DNA of 64,000 bases from Lactarius indigo (lineage: Eukaryota; Basidiomycota; Agaricomycetes; Russulales; Russulaceae): positions 2,046,001 through 2,110,000 of the forward strand of contig JAFKAC010000004.1 in NCBI GenBank assembly GCA_025766275.1, written 5' to 3'. Below the pieces are notes generated by a model, which made no database searches, was not told the DNA's origin, and saw only the letters and a list, made by a program, of their open reading frames with translations. Within the stretch, counting starts at the first letter, position 1; each line of letters opens with the position of its first letter. Below, one piece after another: positions 46,287-58,774 of this stretch. The translations under genes were made by a program, and so were the position numbers.

Positions 46287-48744
46287 TCAAGCAAGGTGCA
46301 ACCTGAAGATGGAATACAGCAGCGTTGGTGCCTCGCATACAGGGCATCGAGATGTCTTGACAACTTCCGATGAAATGCACCTATCGCCCACAGTTAGATA
46401 AGTAAATATCGAATTAAGACAGGAACGCACTGATGGCAGAATATGTGTCCGCACATTGTTGCTGCTGGCTGGCGACAGGGATCGCGCCGACACATCCTAC
46501 AGTACACATGGGAAACAAACCTCTCGTCTGGCGGAAGAGTAGCCGCAGACTGCAGGCTTGTATTCAGCGCCTCACGCTCGACGGTGGTATCAGGATTAAG
46601 CGAAAAGGGACGCAATTCGGTCAGCCTGGGTTCTCTGGTCGCCTTGGACAAGTCTTCGACAAGCGACAGCTGACGTGGTGGTTCTTGAAGCCGTCACTCA
46701 AGTAGTGTACAGCACACTTGAGTATATTTACTTACCTGGCTTTGGCAAGTGGAACCGCTCGGAACCATTGGACTTGGTCGGAGAGTTAGCACGAGAGGTG
46801 CTCTTGGCAAGTGCTCTTGAGGGGAATTTGTGAAAACCAACCGCCCAGCCAGAGATGACCACTTACATTCGGAAGCGCTCACGCTGACCAGGGGATGGGG
46901 ATACAACGTGGCTCGGCGGTGGTGATACTGTCTGGGCTGAAGCACGTGAAACTGTACGAGGACTGTGTCCCGGACCGCCCTTGGGGAGATCAGAAGAAAT
47001 AGATTGCCGAGATGAACTGCGGCCACGAGCACTTCCAGCTGGGCTTCCCTTTCTCGAAGAAGCTTCTCCAAGGTCAACTGTGTGCGTAAGGGTGATGTCA
47101 GAGCGTGGCACGGTGGTCGTGGTTTGTTCCCTTGAGATGGAGGTTATAGATGCTGCCCTCCCGAAGATACTCTGTGCCGATGATACAGGCGAGACAGTGT
47201 CGGATCTATAGGAGGCGCTGCTGAGTTGTCAACAAGATATAAAATAGAATGAGAATCGACATACGCAGCAACAATTGAGCGTGTCGAGGTGGAGGCCGGG
47301 GGTGACAAAGGTGTCGAACGCTGAGAAGATGGAGCGACGTCCGTATGAACGGACTCAGGATTGAGGATCGGCTCTGCACGTTCATCAGAAGCCGCGCGTT
47401 CAATGATTTTGTCCGAGACAGTGACGCTTCTTGAAATAAGGGACGGGGTGCGGGTGCTGATGCTTGACGGAGATAGCTGGGAAGTTACTGAAGGAGGCCC
47501 TTCTGGGATACTGATCTATAGCACAGTTAGACCCAGATATATACTATTAGGGTCAGACAGACACCTACATCTGAAGCAGCAGCCGTGTTGTCGGTCGCTA
47601 GCGCCGAAAACTGTCTCTGTCCACTGGGTACAGGAGATGCAACCGATCGGGTTGGAGTCACAGCCCTAGTCGATGGCCCCTGGAAGGAGCACATAGATGG
47701 GCTTCTGCTCGAGCGAGTAATGATGCTTGCATCGGAAAAGGCGTCGTGCAGGCTCATCTGCGAAGTCTTCAGAATCAGCCTTCCAGAATCTCTTATGAGA
47801 GGGTTGAATATCGCAATCACATGCTGTAACGCTGAGCTCAAGGGATATCAAAACCGGTTATGCAAACGATTATACCTTAACTAATGCCAGGTTGTCCTCA
47901 AAGGACAACTGGCACTCGGGACAACGGGGGTGTCTCGGCGACTCTTGGTAGTGGACATCCAATAGGGCAGCCGAACCAAAAGGAATGCTACAGGTTTTGC
48001 ATCTGAACTGGGGGTGTCTCGTATTGTTGTGCTGCGTCCCGCCGAGCGGGGTGCGACACCAGCTTCAGCCCACCGGAACTGTATGCGAGAAGATGTGGCG
48101 TCTGGCGCACCTCATCAAATGCTTCCTTGTTCTCGAACCCAATATCACAGATTGTACAAGACGGGTGATTCGGAGATATCTTGTAGTGACGAGCTACGTC
48201 CTCTCCATAGACTTGTAGGCCATTACAGACATTGCAGGTTATTGGGCGGTGAGTTGAGATCACGTGCTTTGCTTGGCGTCAACAGACGTGAGTGGGCATG
48301 AGCATGAGGTAAGGACTGACGGCCTGGATCGCAGCATTATCCGCGAACCCGATATCACAACGCGTGCATTTTGGATGCACGGGAGTATCGCGGTAGTGCT
48401 GCTCAAGTGCATTTACAGTGGAGTATACCCTGCTGCAGATGCGGCATGTACGGGGACCCAGGGGCGCCAGGTTCTGCTGGGACGGGACAGCCTTGGGGAC
48501 AGTAGCAAAGCCCGTTTTGTGAACCTTCTGCTTATGCTGCGGCACCATACTCAGTGCGAGGGACAATAAAAACTGAGGTAAAGGTACTGACAAGAATGAG
48601 GACCGATTCACTCCTGCACACACATCGACAAATTCCGCAGAAGTATAGGGCAGCCCATGGGGAAGACTCTACATGACTGATGAGAACCTCAGCCGGAACA
48701 TTCTTGTGGCCACAATGGCATTGGGGGTGGGGGCAGACGGGCAT
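46287..48744 (-). CDS. Zinc-finger protein with three tandem C2-H-H-C2-like modules and C-terminal RING
   Basis: Multi-exon gene. The N-terminus (start uncertain, set at MPVCPHPQCHCGHKN) has a Cys/His cluster ending YFCGIC. Three related modules of about 45 residues follow: CRICSRVYSTVNALEQHY...HPKCTRCDIGF, CNVCNGLQVYGEDVARHY...HPSCTICDIGF and CKTCSIPFGSAALLDVHY...HPRCPECQLSF, each on its own exon with phase-0 introns. A Ser/Thr/Pro-rich linker of about 250 residues leads to a C3HC4 RING (CRMC, CGHIFCHQC, CPVC) at about 46501-46340, the last half on the final exon. A RING suggests an E3 ubiquitin ligase; the modules may bind nucleic acid or protein. Exact 5' exon junctions near 48560-48640 are uncertain. 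Confidence 0.75.
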
Positions 48745-51194
48745 AGTACCGAGGTCGGTGTTGGGAGGAGCTGGAAGGTAGCTGAAATGTACTCTGGTGC
48801 CACAACCATAGTGTACCAACCTCGAGGCAACTAGGCGCCGGGCAGATGTGACGGGTTCAACGTTCCGGGCAAGCCGTTCAATGAAACAACGCTCTCCCCA
48901 GATGGTACTCACTCCTGTGTGACTTACCCTCTGTATACTGAGAGCCAGGGAAATCTCAGTCAGATGCTCAGCACGAGTGCGTACGCCGAAAGCGGCCTTA
49001 AGGATACTGCGTGTTAAGCATGCGGCACATAAACGTGTCTACCGTGCGCAACGAACCACGGTAGCATTGGTGGGCCAGAAGCAGAACTAGGACCGATGGT
49101 TTCACTGATACGCGTCAACAATCCAGCTACGGTGGATATCGTTATTATCGCCCGAGGATGTGATATGGCTTCTGTGAATAGGAATGTTGGGATAGGACTC
49201 GACTGGGGCCTACTAGCTCGTCCATTGCGATCCGCAGTTTCCTGGTACGTACGATCTGCGCGGATCGGTGGATGTGAAACCCCCCGAAGGAAGTTCGTTT
49301 CACTGAGTCCTACGGCACATTCGGGTGCAAGTACTTGCAGTGCGAGTTGGTGCTGGCAGCGGAAGCACTGGCAACGGAGCGATTCGGGTCCAATGTCACA
49401 CGACCGCTACTACTGCCTCCGGCCAAGTTTAAGTTTGGCTCAGAAGGCGAGCCGCTGACCCCCTCGTCTATGGGATTGCAGCAAATCGTCTTGGTGGAGA
49501 AAATGTTGCCACGCAGATCGCCTTCCAGTGCCAATGTGCGAGAGAATGCATTCTTCGAGCTGATGTCTAGCCTACTAGTATACCAGTTTGCGGCGGGAAG
49601 CCTAAGACCTAGTGCTTTCAGATTTTGGAGCACGGTTGGTTGTCGTGCGAGGTCCAAAGCCTTGTCACCAGAAAGGAGGTTTTCCTGGTACGGCTTGGGA
49701 TGAACGCACGATCGAGGAGGTGAAACGGTACAGCAGTATTTTTCGATCGTTTTTTTATGCAGGGCATTGGTACTGACATATTACCCGTATACATGCGGCG
49801 TCGTGCCATTCTCGGCTACTCGTAACAAATATCTATTAGACAGACAACGAGGACGCGACGGTGACACAGAACCCATGCACTACATTACACGACTTGGAAG
49901 ACGTAAGTACGCGTAAATACTGTACTGTCACCTGGCGCGCCAGACGTGGCTAGAAAATCCGGTATACGGGTCAATATATTGAATCTTAATTGAACCGCTC
50001 AATAATGGGAAGTCGTTCCACGCCCTGCTGTGACAAAGAAAGTTGGAGAGTTGGAGAATGAAATTACTCAAACAGGCACACGCATCCTCCACTTCTGGTT
50101 TATTGTAAAAGTTAGAGAATAAGGCACCACAAGAGTCGCTAGTCTTATGGAGAAACCCCATTCGGGGGTAGGTGAACCTAGAGGAGAGGAGCTAACCGTA
50201 TTGCATGCTAACAGGCCCTGCAGTCAATGTGGCAGATATGATAGATTAGGGTTGCATCACAGAGACCAGACGTCAGAACTCAGTCGACTTTCCGCCTGAC
50301 ATGTGGAGAATACGTTTCCCAGTTTTCCCTTCTCAGGACAGGGGTCCTTGATCGTGGAATTGTGCACAAGCGTCTTGTTTATGGACGATCATTTCTTTTC
50401 CATTTCGGGAGGGCCAGGGTCTAGGGAATGCCTGCTCTCTTGATACTTGTTGGTGCTTCTAGTGACGGCGCCGTGCATAGCTTCGCGACAGTTGACCCTG
50501 ATATACAGGCGGACGCATGCGCCACATCTCTCGATAATGTGTAAGGTTTTACATCGTAGGGGTTGGAAGTACGACAAGCTGACGTGGTCCGAAAACAGCT
50601 CTATCACTGATATGGTCATTGGTCGGGAGTTGGTCGGGAGAGTCGGGGTGACACGAGACGCTACGAAAACGATATGCTTCTTACGTCTACGACAAGACCA
50701 ACCGCTGCTTCAGAGCCGGGAATTGATTTCGGGTTCGAGCCTTTGTGCGTGATGGCGAGTCTGCCGATTGGAGTTGAAGACTCACTGTCCTACGATGCGG
50801 GAAAAAAGTAAATGAATGAATGAAGCCCCTGACGGCGGTAAAAATGTATGTAATGGCTGTGATGACTCGGACAAAATACTGACGCAACGATAACTCCTTG
50901 TCAATATGGCCTACATTCCACAAGACAGCGCAACTTACCACGTATCCCATGTAAACAAAGAGCAAAGGGCTAGCATAAAAATAGCCAGTGTCTGGCGCCG
51001 CGGCGTCGTGGTATCTCTAGCGCTTGCGAACGGGGTGACACTTCGAATAGCGAACTCGACACGGTATTATCAGATATGGCATGGCGTAGCCGGTATTCTT
51101 TAACTGAAAGCAAGTATTGCGGTGAGTGGTGACCTGAGGGGATGGTGTGAAGGCGGGGATTCTGTGGGTGCCTGGGCGTCGTCTCCTACCCCAA
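48745..51194. other. Gene-poor region between zinc-finger gene and LIS1
   Basis: 2.4 kb. The upstream end must hold the zinc-finger gene promoter, or further 5' exons that I cannot define. At 49310-49703 both strands are open for over 110 codons, with no recognisable domain on either. Nothing else is supported. Confidence 0.4.
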
Positions 51195-52989
51195 TCATGG
51201 CATCCATATCTTCAATGTCTGCGACGAAGCTCGAGTCATGGCGACATATCCATTATAGCGTCACAGACCTGGTCAGAACTCGCCGAGGCGATGACGTTCA
51301 TGAGTGACGGCCCAGAAGAGCCGCTTGCTTTCCCGTTCGTGTCCGAGCTTATCATCTGCCGGCCCCAGGCGAGGGACGAGACAAATCGTTCATGGGCTTC
51401 GATCTTGCGGATGCATCGTCCAGTCTTAAGTTCCCAAATGCGTATCGTGTGATCGTCCGCAGCGGAGAGGAGATACTTGCCATTGGGGTGAAATACGAGG
51501 GCACGGACCCAGTCGTCATGACCGACCTACATAGGGTAAGGGAGACAATATGTGATGAAGAATTGTGATGAACTCACGAGGGTATGCAAACACTGGCCTC
51601 GCAGTGCGTCCCAGATTTTAATCGTTTTGTCCCTTGAGGTTGTGGCAGCATACGAGATATTTGCATTGTCGGGCACGCCAGCTTGTGCTGTGGCCGGCTA
51701 ATTCCAAATTAATCGAACAGCTCTTAGAAATAGGGGAAATATGAAACCTTTTGACCCAACAATTCGCGAATTGCCGGTATGCATGAGACTGGGACAAAGA
51801 CAGCAGCTTCAACAACGTTGTCATGACCTCGTAGCTCTGATTTCGTAGTTCCCGAGTCGAGCTCGACGACGTGTGCGGTCTAGGGGTAATTCGGTGTGAA
51901 TCTCGCAAGGACAAGTAGGAGAAACCAAACATGATCCATAGAGCAAGTAATGAAAAATTTGCCATCAATGTTGGGGATAGCACAGCGGATCCAGTCGCTG
52001 TGTGGGCGAATGACCTTGATACAGTGGCTGAAAGAAAGGCATCACAAACCATTCAACAAACAGTGACGTGGCCAACATACGTTGTGGCGATCTCCCAGAT
52101 CCGAACTGTCTGATCTCGACTCGAGCTGATGATCCTGTCATCTCCTGGCAAGAACTTGCTTGACGACACTGAATGTTCATGCCCCCGCAGAGTTGCAAAG
52201 TTTTGATAATCGTTCTCAACATTCCACAGCTTAATGAAGAGATCATATGCGCAGGATACTGTCAGAAACCGTGAGCATGTGGGTCTGTATGCGGAGTTGG
52301 CGAACGTACCGAGGTTCTTGCCTTTGGAATCATACTCACAGTCTGTGATGCGCTTCGTGTGGCCCTTGAGAGTACGTTCCATCTCTCCTGTCTCCCAATC
52401 CCACACCTTCATCGTGCTATCATCGCTTGCTGATACTAAGACGGAATACACGGGATGGAAAGCGACAGCGTTGACGGCATCCCGATGACCGGTAAGTGTG
52501 TGCTTGGAGGAACCCGCTGTTGGGAGCCAATCAGGGTTGTTTCTCCTGCTAAAACCAGGTGGGAGAGCGGCCATGTTCGAATTGTCGTGCAATGCTTCCT
52601 GCAATCGAGCTTCTAAATCCAGAATCTTCGACGATACCTTTTAGTAGGCGAGGTCGATTGGTGAGAAGAGAGGTAGCTTGCCTTCTTCTGCATCCGGATA
52701 ACGCTCGTCCACTTCTTGACGAGGAGACCATTGCTCTTCTGCCCAAGATCTGGCTGGAAGTCGGTCTGCAAAATGTTTAGAAGGTCCGTGCGTCCTATCC
52801 TAGACTTACCAGTTTTGCATCTTCCTTAAACTGATCGAAGGATTTTGTGAAACCAGCGCTGTGAAGATAGTCGAGGATTGCTTTGTGTCTGGTAAAAGTC
52901 GACCGAGATCTGTCAAAAGTAGGTGGGAACGATCGGTGGAACGGGACGCACAGGTCATCTGTTTGGCGTTCAGATAATAAAATCGACAT
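51195..52989 (-). CDS. PAC1: LIS1/PAC1 nuclear distribution protein
   Basis: Dynein regulator needed for nuclear migration along microtubules. It starts MSILLSERQTDDLHKAILDY, with the LisH dimerisation motif (LHKAILDYLHSAGF) made across the first intron, then KKWTSVIRMQKK and a coiled coil (LDLEARLQEALHD). WD40 blades follow: GHRDAVNAVAFHPVYSVLVS, LKGHTKRITDCEYD, LRGHEHSVSSSKFLPG, RPHSDWIRCAIPN, LRGHDNVVEAAVFVP, ATTSRDKTIKIWDA, VGHDDWVRALVFHP and ASASSDQTLKIWMP, ending at 51195. About eight introns. One intron, 52681-52638, has a GC donor (AAG then GCAAGC), needed to keep KKWTSVIRMQKK joined to the coiled coil. Confidence 0.93.
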
Positions 52990-54678
52990 AGTGGAAACAG
53001 GACTCGGGAGTAAGAGATGGTAAATGGACGAATAAGTGTGGTCCAAGAGATAGTCAACTCGCGGTTGGTTGGAATCGACGCACGCCCGGTCACACCCCGC
53101 GCCCTCTGTGTTGGGCTTATGCGGGTCTCACATTCGTGGCAACACATCTTAATACTTTGTTTCGAAACTCGCTCAGACGTGTCTGATAGTAACCTCGACG
53201 ATTGGTGCACCTCACGGAAACGGACTTAGTGTCTTCTCTTTGTCCGCTTGGCGGCCTGTCTGAGTCATGGCGCCTCTTCATCATATACCATCTCTGCCTC
53301 AGTTCTCCTAGATGGTATCCTGCATTCTCTGTGTTGTTATCCCCACTCTCATGAGTCTCGATTTGCGGCCTTTTTTCAGGTGACCCGTCATCTGTCATCT
53401 ATGGATCATATCGTGCCTCTGCAATTTCAGTATTCTTGGTTTCGAGCGCTGTTGTTGCTCAGCTGAGGGGTTCGCCTTGTTTCGTGCAATCAGAAGGACT
53501 CAAAAAAACAGACACAATTCTACAACTGCCAGATCTTCTTTCTGTGCGCCGTACTGGGCACGTTCCCTCCCATCACCCAACTAGTGTTACGTGGCCAAGA
53601 AGAGGGATGGCCGCATTTCACAAGCCGTCCGTCGAGCGTCAATATCGCAAAATCTCCACAAAGCAACATGAAGGGTGGTGTTTATCTGGGTCTACCCAGG
53701 CCTTTCCCATGAGAAAGCAATTCTCGGTTCTCAGTCCTCGAGGTTCAGACAGCCATCCGAGAAGGGAGTAGCATTTTGCCATATCAGCACACCCATACGA
53801 GGTGAGATACACAATGGAGCGACGATCCTGCTGTTATAGTTCACCAGACCCATACCTACGGCACGGGCGCTCGTTTTACATCTTTAGTTTCTGGTCCACG
53901 GCGCTACGAGCTAGCCAAAACGTTGGAATGTAGACTGGGGACATAGTTGCGCGTTTTTCTCGTAAGGAGCGAATCTTATCGCGCCTTGTGACTGCAACGA
54001 ATTTGGTCTTCTGATTGTGATCACCTTCAGGCCCTTCCAGGTCTTTTGCTGCATGGGGCGCTGTATGCTCGTTGCACAGAGGTGCCCCCTCTAGTTCACA
54101 CTAGCCCGCAAAATAAGAATGGACAACCAAAGGGCTGAACAAGGAAACCATTGGCTGGATTGAGTGCTTAACACAAGTTCAATCACGATTGTCCAGGATT
54201 CCTTATTGTCCGTGAGCCCGACAAATCTGGTTTACGTATTTACCGGGATGTTGGAAATTAATTTCTTTCATGGGGCGGGTTCCTGTATTCGATTCCCGAC
54301 TCGGACCTTATGCCGACCCAGATTTGTGAACCAAATTTCTTCAATTATCCTTGGATGTTCGGATGTCTTGTTTCGTAGTAGGGGGCGCACCACGCCGACC
54401 TCTTATCGGCATCAGTAGCGCGCGCTTACTCTATCTTGCCTTGCGCCCGAGTTTAGTATCGTCCACATTCCAACTTAAAGCTTGAATGTCTGGATAATCG
54501 ATATGACGACTACGGCTAGATCTGTCTGCCCCTGAAGCGCTTGAACCTGCATTCCCACCATCAGAAAGACTAAACCATTGGGTTTGCTGGCGAAACAACG
54601 CCACCAAATGTATAAAAAGGCGTTCTTTCTCGTCGTATATCTCCATTAGCTCCTGTCGTGAACCTCAGCCTCGCCTAA
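52990..54678. promoter_or_regulatory. Divergent spacer with P450 promoter
   Basis: Between LIS1 and the P450, 1.7 kb. A TATA box, TATAAAAA, lies at 54611-54618, about 61-68 nt before the P450 start codon. A minus-strand open frame at 54431-54646 (71 residues, no known domain) overlaps this promoter and is not supported. The rest shows no gene. Confidence 0.5.
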
Positions 54679-56792
54679 ATGTCAGACGTCGCTCTCGCAG
54701 ACTTGTTGGTTGTCGTGTTTGCTTTCCTAGCGTTCTCTACCCTTTATTCCCGCGGGAAACAGAAGAAACTCCCATTTCCACCGGGGCCCAAACGCCTCCC
54801 CGTGGTTGGCAATCTCTTCGACATGCCCACTGGCTCAGATTGGCTCACATATACACGATGGGGTAAACTCTACGGTACGCTGGTTTATTAGAGACCTCAG
54901 CGGCCCCTTACCTATGCGTTGTTTTGACACGCAGGCTCAGACGTGCTGCACGTAGATGTGGTTGGCATGCACGTTGTGGTACTAAACTCTGTGAAAGCTG
55001 CTAATGAGCTTCTCGAGAAGCGATCGTCTGTGTATTCGGACAGGTAAGCTAACTCGGCTCATGTTAGACTACATCCCGGTTAACATATCCATTTTTCTAG
55101 GCCGGCAATGAAAGCTTTTACTACACTGTAATGTTGACACGGCGTCTGAGTTTCGCTCTCTTCACTGACTGATCACTTTAGTATCTCAATCGATTGGAGC
55201 GCCGCCTTGGAGCCTTATGGGACAAGATGGCGGGGGTGGCGTAAATCCTTTCACGAGAACCTACACCCAGCTGCAGCAAATGAATATCACCCACTTGAAT
55301 TGAAGGCTGCACGGGTGCTTCTCCGAAATTTGCTTGAAGCTCCAGAAGGTTTCTATGAACACTTGCGTCAGTAAGTCGACCTTTTTAACTCCATTTTAGT
55401 CCTCCCCTCAATGAATGTTTGTCAGTATGACAGGCCGGATTATCCTGTCTGTTGCGTACGGAATCGACGCCAAGGAGAGCGACGATTATTTCATCTCGCT
55501 CGCTAAGCAGGCACTTGACATCGTTGCGACGGCAACCGAGAAGGGTCGTTTGCTTAACTTGATCCCCGCCCGTATGTCAGCGTCAGGATTCACCAGCCTG
55601 TCACTCACTCGCGGACTACAGTGATTCATTTCCCGTCGTGGTTCCCTGGGGCGGGTTTCAAGAAAGAGGCGGCGATGTGGGCACGTAGCATGAAGGCAAT
55701 TGTGGATGAACCTTATGCAGCCGCCAGGAAATTGATGGTACATCAAACTGCTTCCATCGTCAGTCACATATTGACGGGACCTTCAGAACGACGGCGATTC
55801 TACACCGTGTGTTGCCTCAACGATGATTTCCAAACTTGAATGCGAGAGTCCCGAGGGAGAATCCCATGTCAAGGCCGTGACCGCGGAAATGTGTCTCGGT
55901 AAGGACCAGGTACTCCCCTAGTGCGATAGCTAATGCTATCACCACAGCTGGAACAGACACGGTGGGTTTCTAAAGTTCCCCAGTGGCCCTGGAGTGTTTA
56001 TCTTGCTACCTTCTCTAGACCGCATCTGCTCTACAGTCGTTTGTGCTCGCCATGGTACTCTATCCCGAAGCACAGCAGAAGGCCCAGGAAGAGATTGATG
56101 CCGTCGTGGGAACGGGGAGGCTTCCTGACTTCGATGACGAGGCGTCTTTGCCTTATCTGTCTGCCTTGTGTCAGGAGGTACTGAGATGGCACCCGGTTGC
56201 CCCTCTTGGTGAGTAAGCTTATGCAGTCGCCTTACGTAGAAGAATGAAGTACGATGCACTTTCCAGGGATTCCCCATCGACTTACTTCCGACGACATTTA
56301 TGAGGGTCACTTCTTGCCTGCAGGAAGCACGGTTATCGCGAATGCTTGGTGCGTGGAACTACGTCTGACCCGCTTTAGGCCGCTTAAATCCCATAGGGCG
56401 ATGCTCCACGACGAGACCGTGTTCCCTGAACCGGAGAAGTTCAAACCGGAGCGATTCCTCGGCCCCATGACGAAATGTCCAGATGCCGCGTTCGGTTTCG
56501 GACGTCGCACATGCCCTGGACGATTTATGGCACGATCGTCATTGTGGATCGGTATTGCTTCCATACTTGCCGCATTCAAAATTTCCCCGAAGCTTGATGA
56601 GCACGGAAAGCCCATCTTACCCGAGGAGAAATATGATACCTGGGCTAATAGCGTACGTGTTTTCGTTGTGGGTGTCGTAGCAAAAGAGCATGGCTGACCA
56701 ATGAGACCCGTAGTTTCCCGACACCTTTTCCATGTGACATCCACCCCAGGACCAGGAACATCGGCAAACTGGTCCGAGATTCGCTTATCTGA
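54679..56792 (+). CDS. Cytochrome P450 monooxygenase
   Basis: Heme-thiolate monooxygenase of the multi-intron Agaricomycete type. The N-terminal anchor ([19 protein letters not shown]) is followed by the Pro-rich hinge [15 protein letters not shown]. The C-helix region reads [14 protein letters not shown]; the I-helix AGTDTTASA is assembled from a tiny exon between two introns; ExxR is EVLR in [20 protein letters not shown]; the heme loop is [14 protein letters not shown]. The reading frame that stops at 56697 is intronic: splicing GTACGT at 56653 to the AG near 56705 gives [16 protein letters not shown], the expected C-terminus, and a stop at 56792. About twelve introns. Substrate unknown; no biosynthetic cluster around it. 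Confidence 0.92.
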
Positions 56793-58774
56793 CTCCGCAT
56801 CGCATGAAAGAGTGTCTGACCTCGGATGTATTGATGTGGTGATTTTGATGACATACACTCTATTACATACACAGTTCTACTGACATACAGTTGCTGTAAT
56901 GTGTACGGTACCGAATTCTAGTTGCTACGAATATGAATTACTTAGCCCTTCTGACAGCCTATGCCCCGGGCGGTCGCGTCTTCTCTTTACTCGGGGGCAG
57001 GCATACAGTTGGCAGGTCTCAGAGCCACTCTGCTGGGCCGGTTGCGGACCCACGTACTGGGCCATCTTGGACCGACAGTGTGTATACAGTACCACGATCG
57101 GTCGAGAAGAACAATAAATTCTAGTAACGTACCCAACCCAGAATCTCTACGATCGTCTCTTCTCTGGGGCCAGTAATAATTTGTGGATAATATTAGCTAA
57201 ATTTGTGTCTGGGGTCTTGTGCAGGTTCCATTCAGTCGGCAGTGGCGGAGGTGGCATTGGAGTACAACAGCCCCAAGTGAGATCGTCTGTGAGAACTTCA
57301 GTCACAACCAGATATCGCGATGTTATCGCAGCACGCATATGCTCACAACAAGCTCCGTCGATGCAATTCGTTATTCGCCCCTCTCCTGGGGAACTCATAT
57401 CGATAGCGTCAAGAATACTACTATGCTAGAGGGTTCACCAGGGCCAAAAGGCTGCAGCGCCAATCGATTATCGTTTCAAAAGTAGCTAGTAGACAGATGG
57501 GGGGGGACTAGTCCAGGGGATGCACAGATCTTGTTCCACTAGCTCGTAACACCCATGTTCATGTGGGCGTGTAGGCCCAATGCATTCATTTGTGCTGAGG
57601 AAGGCATAGACTCTGTGAAAGGCTCGATAAGCCCAAAATGGAATACTTAGTGTTGGGTGGTTGCGGATCGGTGCTACGTCCGTGCCTCCATCAGTCTTGA
57701 GTCATAATGCTTGCCAATTACCTACCACTCTCCATAACACACCTACTACATTAAGTTGAGAACACAAGGGGGCCTGACGAGATCCGAGCATGAGCGCCGT
57801 ATGCTTGACGTGGCCATGAGTATGCCTGGAAAGTCCTAGGACCCACGAGCTAAGACCGTGACACTGGATGAATCTCTAGTGGGTCAACGACAATCGGCGT
57901 CTTGTGAGGCTGGTCGTAAACTTATTCTAGAGAGGAGCTGGTTCAGCCGTTAGCAAACCCGAACCTGCTTCATGAATTATTTAATGTCCCATGATACCTC
58001 TCTAATTGGACGGAACTGGGACACCATTTTCAACATTACCCGAATATACCTAGACAGGTCCACGAAAAGAAGACGCTAGATCCGCCTAAGCACCATCTGA
58101 AGCCTTCTCATTCCCTTCGCTCATGAGTCAAATAGAGGTTAGTTTTACTCACGCAATACAGCGCTGGGAGGGAGTGGCACTGCGCGAACTTAAAAGCCAG
58201 CGTCTGGTGTTTTCGATTTTTGCTGTAGTGTAAGAAGAAGAAGCACAGTCATATGATATGATCGATCATCCTGCCAGTGGCCCAAGGATCGGCCTTATCA
58301 TGATAAATCCGTGAAAAATGCCTGAAGAATTCCAAATGAACTTACTGGAAGCGCCTTGGGAAGCGCCAGTCGTGTGCAAGGTTGTGCGCCCCATTGGGTT
58401 TTTTCACGGCTTTTGACTAATTCCCGGTAATTTGGTGTCGAGCAGTTGATTTTTATTTTTGTATTTGGAAAAATTTCCGGCGCCGTTGTACCTGAGGAAG
58501 AACCCAACAAGTCTGCCTTGAGGGGAAGTACAGTTGGAGCTCTAAAACCAGCGCTTCAAGTTAGCAGTCATGTGACACGTGTGGTATTACGTAAGGAAGA
58601 TGAGCGTGGGAAATTGTGGTTGTGGTTGGACCGTGTTCGAGTTTCGGCTTGGTGTTGTCTTCCGGCGGTTGGTTTCAGTTGTCTCTTCCTCAGCCTTGGC
58701 CTCTTCTCACTCTCACTCTCATCGTTTTTTCTTAATCGTCTGCTATTAAACCCTGCTAGTTTCACTCTCTTATC
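56793..58774. other. Intergenic region without a supported gene
   Basis: 2.0 kb with no reading frame showing domain or splice logic. Contains a G-run at 57499-57506. The right end precedes the start codon at 58775 and contains a pyrimidine-rich leader (about 58690-58770). Confidence 0.5.

Noticed and set aside
49310..49703. Both strands open for more than 110 codons.
   Set aside because: Neither translation has a domain, signal peptide or splice continuation.
50720..50745. GGGTTCGAGCC, similar to a tRNA B box.
   Set aside because: No matching A box at the right distance and no acceptor or T-stem pairing.
54285..54310. TTCGATTCCC, similar to a tRNA T-loop.
   Set aside because: Flanking bases do not form a cloverleaf.
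54431..54646. Minus-strand open frame of 71 codons before the P450.
   Set aside because: Overlaps the P450 promoter and TATA box and shows no recognisable domain.
56653..56697. P450 reading frame continuing to a stop at 56697.
   Set aside because: This tail matches no P450 end. Splicing GTACGT to the AG near 56705 gives [13 protein letters not shown], the usual C-terminus.
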